A DNA stretch of 25,861 nucleotides from CAYUFF01 sp964444075 (GTDB lineage Archaea > Aenigmatarchaeota > Aenigmatarchaeia > CG10238-14 > SCSR01), in assembly GCA_964444075.1 (NCBI GenBank), contig CAYUFF010000012.1, positions 1-25,861 of the forward strand, given 5' to 3'. A program made the position numbers and the translations under genes. Of the stretch, positions 22,485 through 25,861 are shown piece after piece (positions within the stretch are counted from its first letter, which is position 1; each line of letters opens with the position of its first letter). The notes below the pieces were generated by a model. The model searched no databases. It was not told the DNA's origin and was given only the letters and a program-made list of their open reading frames with translations.

Positions 22485-22723
22485 GCATGGTACCTTTTCT
22501 TCGCGTAATCCCCTAGAAACTTTTCCAAGATTTCGTTCTTTTCGTCCTCGCTAATGCTAACGCTCTGGAAGAGGAGCGCGTAGGGAGATTTTTCAAGGAG
22601 CACCTTTCCAACCAAAGAATAGTTACCCTCCTTGCTTTCCTCGTACTTAAGTTTTTCCACGCTGTTTTTTCCGTTCTCGGTGAAAAGTTGCAGAATCTCG
22701 AGCGTCTTATCTTTCTTGGCCAT
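22466..22723 (-). CDS. Small hypothetical protein
   Basis: 85 residues from ATG 22723, starting MAKKDKTLEILQLFTENGKN; a GTG at 22747 would add eight residues. Continues with KVLLEKSPYALLFQSVSIS and ends in a charged helix EILEKFLGDYAKKRYHAYSD. Cytoplasmic by composition. Its 3' end overlaps the ASCH-like gene by 19 nt. It may form an operon with the short frame at 22771-22962. Family not recognised. Confidence 0.55.
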   Translation of the reverse strand: MAKKDKTLEILQLFTENGKNSVEKLKYEESKEGNYSLVGKVLLEKSPYALLFQSVSISEDEKNEILEKFLGDYAKKRYHAYSDGV

Positions 22724-22770
22724 CCCCTTGCAGAATCCGAGGACCACTAACCTTTCTTCGCATCCTTGCT

Positions 22771-22962
22771 TCAGCCTGCCTTCATTATCACGATGGAAGG
22801 TGGAAAGTTTTCTTTTTGGTAGAGCTTCGTCAAAAGAGTTGGAAAACTTGAGTCTGTCGAGAAGGATTTTTTGTAATAAAGAAAGTGTCTGTCCCTGTCC
22901 TTCAGCAAGACATCGACTTCTTTGCTTATTTGCTCAGGCTCAGGCTCCCCTTCGTCGCCCAT
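22771..22962 (-). CDS. Possible small protein, low confidence
   Basis: 63 residues opening MGDEGEPEPEQISKEVDVLL, acidic then Lys/aromatic rich (FLYYKKSFSTDSSFPTLL). Support is a strong TATA-like box CTTTTTAAAT (22995-23004, read on the reverse strand as ATTTAAAAAG) about 33-42 nt upstream, a GAAGG just before the ATG and a 23-47 nt gap to the next gene on the same strand. The sequence is not family-like and it could be non-coding leader for the gene at 22723. Confidence 0.3.
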   Translation of the reverse strand: MGDEGEPEPEQISKEVDVLLKDRDRHFLYYKKSFSTDSSFPTLLTKLYQKENFPPSIVIMKAG

Positions 22963-23096
22963 CCTTCTTCACTGAAAGTAATGTATGTAGACAACTTTTT
23001 AAATCTTTCGACGACAGACAGACAGGAGAACAGGCAACGACATCTTTAAGTTAGCTAGGGGGTTGTGTTTTTGTTTTTGGTTATCAACTTTCTCGC

Positions 23097-23363
23097 TCAC
23101 CATTTCTCTTTCAATCCGCGATAGCCAGCGCAACCAGATATTCCAGACATAGTGTAACAAAGTCCTGCGATTGCCATTTCAGCATACCATGGAATTTTAT
23201 CAATTTCTCCACATTCACCAGTAAGTGCCCTGTAAACTATTCCGGTACCTATCACTGCTGGAATGATAGAAAGTCCTAGTGGAACTATTCCAAAGTAGAA
23301 TTTCATCTCCCTTTTCTTCTCTTCCTCAGAAGTTTTTGAAAATCTGAACTTATATCCCTTCAT
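23097..23363 (-). CDS. Small membrane protein, two predicted helices
   Basis: 88 residues. A basic, charged N-terminus (KFRFSKTSEEEKKREMK) precedes a membrane helix at about 22-45 (FYFGIVPLGLSIIPAVIGTGIVY). A loop with two Cys follows, then a second hydrophobic stretch at about 62-80 (EMAIAGLCYTMSGISGCAGY). ATG 23363 is preceded by GGAG at the right spacing and by an AT-rich stretch. Family unknown. The region downstream of its stop (about 22980-23096) carries short GACAGACAGACAGG tandem units and no gene. Confidence 0.6.
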   Translation of the reverse strand: MKGYKFRFSKTSEEEKKREMKFYFGIVPLGLSIIPAVIGTGIVYRALTGECGEIDKIPWYAEMAIAGLCYTMSGISGCAGYRGLKEKW

Positions 23364-23532
23364 GGTCTCCAGATAATTTTTAATTTACTTTAATTCATTT
23401 TAACTCGTTTTCTCTTGAAGCAAACCTAGAGCTTAAGTGCTCCTGCAGAGAGTAGTTATGGTAAAGAGGTTGAGAAACGTGCTCAACGAGCATACAAAAT
23501 AGTAGCTCGCTTGCTCTTTGATGCTAGAGCAG
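23364..23532. other. AT-rich spacer with hairpins near EndA 3' end
   Basis: TGCTCT (23512-23517) pairs with AGAGCA (23526-23531) just past the EndA stop on the reverse strand, and TGCTC-AAC-GAGCA (about 23480-23492) forms a second short hairpin. These may terminate or stabilise the EndA transcript. A 14-codon open frame at 23459 (MVKRLRNVLNEHTK) is too short to support. Nothing else is seen. Confidence 0.3.
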
Positions 23533-24105
23533 CTATGGGGAAATTCTCTTAATTTCGTAGTAGGTAACCTTGTTTTCTTTATCAACGACAGCCCACCAAA
23601 ATGTTGCCCTTATGTTTTGTGCTAGTCTCACGGCCCTGGACATCTCTGGCAAGGAGAAAGCGGCCTCTTCAGGGACGCAGTGAATCACCGCTTTGGTATG
23701 CTCGTGGGGAGCTTTCGGTCCGCGTTTCAGCTTAACGCCTCTCTCGTAAATCCTGAAGTGAGCCCCGTAGATGAAGCCAGCCCTTACCAGGTAACCTCTA
23801 TCCCTAAGGTCCCTGTAAACCACTAGTTGGGTGAGGAACTGGTGTACCTTCTCGCTCCCCACTTTCACGAGCTCGTCCAGCGTCAACTCTCTTTTCTTGC
23901 CGTTTTCCTTCACGTAGACGCGAAGCTTCCCCCTTTCAGCGAGGTAAGTGGCTTCTATGAGCTCTAGCTCAAGCCTGTTGGGGTTGTTCTCTGGCTGCGG
24001 CTTCCCGTAACCAGATTCGTCGAAAAGGACGAGCTTATCCCTTCCCCAAAGGATTACCCTATTCTCTATCAGCTCCCCCTCGAAAAACTTGGGCATGAGC
24101 TTCAT
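23533..24105 (-). CDS. endA: tRNA-splicing endonuclease (EndA family), triad Lys replaced
   Basis: 190 residues, the size of single-domain archaeal EndA, which cuts tRNA introns at bulge-helix-bulge motifs. The N-terminal domain (1-80) ends in LTLDELVKVG. The C-terminal nuclease domain has VVYRDLRDRGYLVRAGFIYG, then HFRIYERG (Tyr120) and HEHTKAVIHCVPE (His136), the positions of the catalytic Tyr and His. Where other EndA proteins read SVRKKLxxAxVD, this one reads NIRATFWWAVVD, so the third catalytic residue, Lys, is Ala167. It may be a structural subunit paired with another EndA, or have reduced activity. ATG 24105 fits a TATA-like CTTTAAG (reverse strand, about 24136-24149) about 31-44 nt upstream. 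Confidence 0.92.
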   Translation of the reverse strand: MKLMPKFFEGELIENRVILWGRDKLVLFDESGYGKPQPENNPNRLELELIEATYLAERGKLRVYVKENGKKRELTLDELVKVGSEKVHQFLTQLVVYRDLRDRGYLVRAGFIYGAHFRIYERGVKLKRGPKAPHEHTKAVIHCVPEEAAFSLPEMSRAVRLAQNIRATFWWAVVDKENKVTYYEIKRISP

Positions 24106-24135
24106 GCTCCCTAAAAATTTTACGGAAGAGCCTAA

Positions 24136-24149
24136 CTTAAAGCTTTAAG
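24136..24149. promoter_or_regulatory. 14-nt perfect palindrome at EndA promoter
   Basis: CTTAAAGCTTTAAG is its own reverse complement. It occupies the TATA position for EndA (reverse strand, 31-44 nt upstream) and reads the same on the forward strand, so it could drive divergent transcription into 24150-24480 or bind a dimeric regulator. Confidence 0.35.
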
Positions 24150-24480
24150 CTGAAAACTTAGAACACCTTTTCTTTTCTTTTCTTCCGTTTTCCTCGAGGA
24201 TTTTCGCTTCTTCGTCGAAACCGAAAACCGTGACTGACGCTCACCAAAAGATTTGGGCAAGGAAACGAAAAATCTTTGAAGCAAGAAGTGGGAAAGATGC
24301 CAAAAGCGAGTTGTTGGTGGCAACGTGTTTTTTTTCCAAGCGAAGAAATGAGAAAAAGAAGTTTGATATTTTTGTCTGTTAACGTTCGTTTACGAAGAGA
24401 TTGTGTTAAAATTGAAAATACCCCCAAAACCTGAAAATAAACGAAGAAGTAATTGGAAAGCATTTGAAAGAAGAGGGAAC
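24150..24480. other. Gene-poor spacer
   Basis: 331 nt with no convincing gene. It has pyrimidine-rich CTTTTC repeats at about 24167-24190, a cluster of CGAAA/CGTCGAAACCG motifs at 24210-24230, an AAAGATTT/AAATCTTT inverted pair at about 24247-24279 that could form a hairpin, and a T8 run at about 24330. No family RNA is recognised. Confidence 0.4.
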
Positions 24481-24483
24481 AGG

Positions 24484-24627
24484 ATGATAAGAGAAGAAAT
24501 TATTATCGAATTTTTGAACGAGGTTGCAAGGGGTACCAAGGACTTTGGCGAAAGTGAAATCCTTGAATTAGCGGATAAAATAAAAGAGAAGAGAGTGAAG
24601 AGGTTGAAAAAGGAGGAGTTGGTATAG
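24484..24627 (+). CDS. Small helical protein, possibly antitoxin-like
   Basis: 47 residues from ATG 24484: MIREEIIIEFLNEVARG, then an acidic/basic helix ILELADKIKEKRVKRLKKEEL. A GAGGG lies about 8-10 nt upstream; a TTG start at 24403 would add 27 basic residues with no protein character. Composition and position before a decayed MNT/HEPN pair suggest a toxin-antitoxin-type regulator, but no family match was recognised, so the label is only a guess. Confidence 0.35.
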   Translation: MIREEIIIEFLNEVARGTKDFGESEILELADKIKEKRVKRLKKEELV

Positions 24628-24717
24628 CAAGAAAATAATTGAACTAACTTTTGGAATTCAAGGGTGCAAAGAGGTTAGCGAAGTTAAAACTTTAAGTCAG
24701 ATGGCAAAATTTTTCTT

Positions 24718-24976
24718 ATGCTAGGCTTCCATAGGGAGATACTGAAAAAATTCGAAATATGGCTCGGTGGCAAAGAATAGCTACAGGTTGGATTCCGACA
24801 TAGACTTGGCTGTGATAAGCAAAGACAAAAGTGTCAGGAAACTTGCAGAAGAAATTGCTGATAAGGTTTACCTGAAGTACGGAAAAGTCGTTTCGATAAA
24901 GTTTCTATCACCAGAAGATTTGAGGAAGGAGAGTAGCTTTATCGAGGAGGTAAACTCCGGGAGGAGGATTGTATGA
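24718..24976 (+). pseudogene. Decayed MNT nucleotidyltransferase (antitoxin-type)
   Basis: ATG 24718 follows a TATA-like ACTTTAAG (24689-24696) and opens MLGFHREILKKFEIW but hits a stop at 24778-24780. In another frame, from about 24755, the codons give KYGSVAKNSYRLDSDIDLAV, the Pol-beta GS...DxD signature of MNT antitoxins, continuing to a stop at 24974-24976. That second frame has its own stop at 24743. So the N-terminal segment and the catalytic segment are out of frame, and about 12-15 residues normally between them are missing. The DxD is intact. Its stop overlaps the ATG of the HEPN gene (ATGA), the usual operon link. Likely inactivated, unless the assembly has errors. Confidence 0.65.
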
Positions 24977-25323
24977 AGGAAAGCGTGAAAAAGGTGATAG
25001 AGGAAGAGCTCAGACTTGCGGAAAGAAGATTGAGAGCAGCGAGAATCCTGTTGCGAGAAGGTGTGGTGGAAGATGCCGTAAACAGAGCTTACTACAACGT
25101 TTTTTACGCCGCCAAAGCTATGCTGAACGTCCTGGGCTTTGATGTCAAAACACATTCTGGCTTAATTTCTGAGTTTGGCTTGAGGATAATCCGAGAAAGA
25201 GATGAGGGAAAGCAGCGATTACGAGGTTGGTGCTGTCTTCGAGGAAGATGAAGTTAAATCGCTCGTGAAAAACGCGGAAGATTTCCTCAAGTTGCGAAGA
25301 AGTTCGTCAAGGAAAGGATGTAA
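24973..25323 (+). pseudogene. Decayed HEPN-domain toxin partner
   Basis: ATG 24973 opens a HEPN protein (ESVKKVIEEELRLAERRLRAA, then AVNRAYYNVFYAAKAMLN, KTHSGLISEFGL). After about residue 75 the frame leaves family-like sequence. The usual C-terminal part resumes in another frame from about 25202 (SSDYEVGAVFEEDEVKSLV, then KNAEDFLK). It breaks again near 25293, where one missing base would restore VAKKFVKERM and the stop at 25321-25323. Two frame changes, and probably a deletion before SSDYEVG, remove the typical R-x4-6-H loop. Together with the broken MNT before it, this is a degenerate MNT/HEPN module. Confidence 0.7.
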
Positions 25324-25524
25324 GAAATAGATTTGAGCAGACGTCCAACTAATTATGAAACCCAAGCTTTACTATTTTCATAGGAGGGCGAGGGTAGGAA
25401 GGATGGTGAGTTTGAAGAGCAAGAGGGAGATTGAAAAATGTTTGTCAGGATTAAGAAAGTTAAGGTAAAGAGGAGGAAATGCGGTCAAAAAATTAGAGGT
25501 TTCCATTTGACCCCAACTTTTCGT
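25324..25524. other. Gene-poor spacer with short open frames
   Basis: Two overlapping frames are too short to support: 25355-25468 (37 codons, KPKLYYFHRRARVGRM...) and 25438-25527 (29 codons, FVRIKKVKVKRRKCG...). The second begins like some transposases but lacks any other element feature. Nothing firm is seen. Confidence 0.35.
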
Positions 25525-25573
25525 TAAAATTTATTTTCTTGGAGATATCAAAATTCATCGTAAAGTTGGTGGT
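25525..25573 (+). promoter_or_regulatory. Promoter and ribosome binding site of last gene
   Basis: TAAAATTTA (25525-25533) is placed for a start of transcription near 25557, and GGTGGT (25568-25573) lies 5 nt before ATG 25579, so this mRNA seems to have a short leader with a binding site. Confidence 0.4.
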
Positions 25574-25578
25574 CAGCG

Positions 25579-25861
25579 ATGAGAGCAAAAAATTTTTTGC
25601 CCACACTCACGGTTATCCTCATCCTGCTGAGCGTCTTCCCGAAAATTTCCCTCGCTGCGATAACCTTCGTTTCCCTGTCTCCGGCGAACCTTGTAGCAAA
25701 GGTTACGGATCAACCGTCTTTCACCTTCACGGCCCAATCAAACAAGGATTCGACGTTTTCCTGCACCCTATGGATAGATAACAATCCTTACGGAACAAAT
25801 TCTTCCGTTGCTAACAACACAGCCACAACCATTCAGGCGAACGACACGCTTTCGCCTGGCT
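25579..25861 (+). CDS. Secreted surface protein, 3' end outside window
   Basis: 94 codons are visible and open to the edge. The N-terminus has a clear signal peptide: MRAKNFLPTLTVILILLSV followed by a small-residue region ending near SLAA, with cleavage probably about residue 26-27. The mature part starts as a beta-rich, Ser/Thr/Asn-rich segment (FVSLSPANLVAKVTDQPSFT, then FTAQSNKDSTFSCTLWID) like Ig-type repeats of archaeal surface proteins, with N-glycosylation sequons (NSS, NNT, NDT). ATG 25579 has GGTGGT 5 nt upstream. It is similar in style to the truncated protein at the window start; whether they are homologues cannot be judged here. Confidence 0.75.
   Translation, partial: MRAKNFLPTLTVILILLSVFPKISLAAITFVSLSPANLVAKVTDQPSFTFTAQSNKDSTFSCTLWIDNNPYGTNSSVANNTATTIQANDTLSPG

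Noticed and set aside
23459..23503. Tyrosine-recombinase-like remnant (MVKRLRNVLNEHTK)
   Set aside because: Fourteen codons, no catalytic residues and no flanking homology; resemblance is weak.
25438..25527. Transposase-like N-terminus (MFVRIKKVK)
   Set aside because: Only 29 codons, no DDE residues, no terminal inverted repeats and no target duplication.
1..25861. CRISPR array, rRNA or intact insertion sequence
   Set aside because: No regularly spaced direct repeats, rRNA core sequence or transposase with flanking inverted repeats was found on either strand.

Overview
The window is archaeal. It carries an archaeal uS13-uS4-uS11 cluster, RNA polymerase subunit Rpo11, an archaeal EF-2 with the diphthamide histidine motif, a TmcA-type tRNA(Met) cytidine acetyltransferase, an EndA-family tRNA-splicing endonuclease and a tRNA-Asn without encoded CCA. 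Many genes have an AT-rich TATA-like box about 22-34 nt before an ATG that lacks a Shine-Dalgarno sequence, as in archaeal leaderless transcripts, while genes inside operons use GGAGGT/GGTGGT-type sites. AGG/AGA dominates arginine codons and Lys/Glu are abundant, which suggests a thermophile. Small Cys-rich surface proteins, MNT-HEPN proteins and an EF-2 P-loop reading HVHHGK suggest a DPANN-like lineage, but this is an inference and not a placement.

Layout: 1-1756, two secreted or surface proteins (the first cut by the window edge) around a reverse-strand tRNA-Asn. 1806-3833, two abutting paralogous nucleotidyltransferase proteins with HEPN-like C-terminal halves. 3859-7839, nitroreductase, Rpo11, then a MacB-type ABC system in which a secreted COG1361-like protein lies between ATPase and permease. 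7956-10268, a radical SAM protein divergent from an NAD(P)HX dehydratase, plus a small unknown gene. 10413-13178, an AT-richer variable-looking region with two adhesin-like genes that share an N-terminal module; the second has lost its 5' end. 13333-15481, uS13, uS4, uS11 and a DUF429 protein. 15535-19173, EF-2 interrupted in its P-loop by a 479-residue LAGLIDADG intein. 19174-19390, a strongly structured convergent spacer. 19391-22484, a coiled-coil protein, TmcA and an ASCH-like protein. 22466-23363, small unknown genes on the reverse strand. 23533-24105, EndA, with its catalytic-triad lysine apparently replaced. 24106-25578, a gene-poor stretch with a decayed MNT/HEPN toxin-antitoxin pair. 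25579-end, the start of another secreted protein.

How it fits together: the core is translation and RNA maturation (ribosomal proteins, EF-2, TmcA, EndA, tRNA, Rpo11), broken up by accessory blocks of surface proteins and MNT/HEPN modules. The most notable items are the EF-2 P-loop intein with an unusual P-loop, the adhesin gene plus truncated second copy sharing a 29-nt identical block, the tandem MNT-HEPN fusions, the EndA active-site substitution, and the folded spacer after EF-2. No CRISPR array, rRNA or intact insertion sequence was seen.
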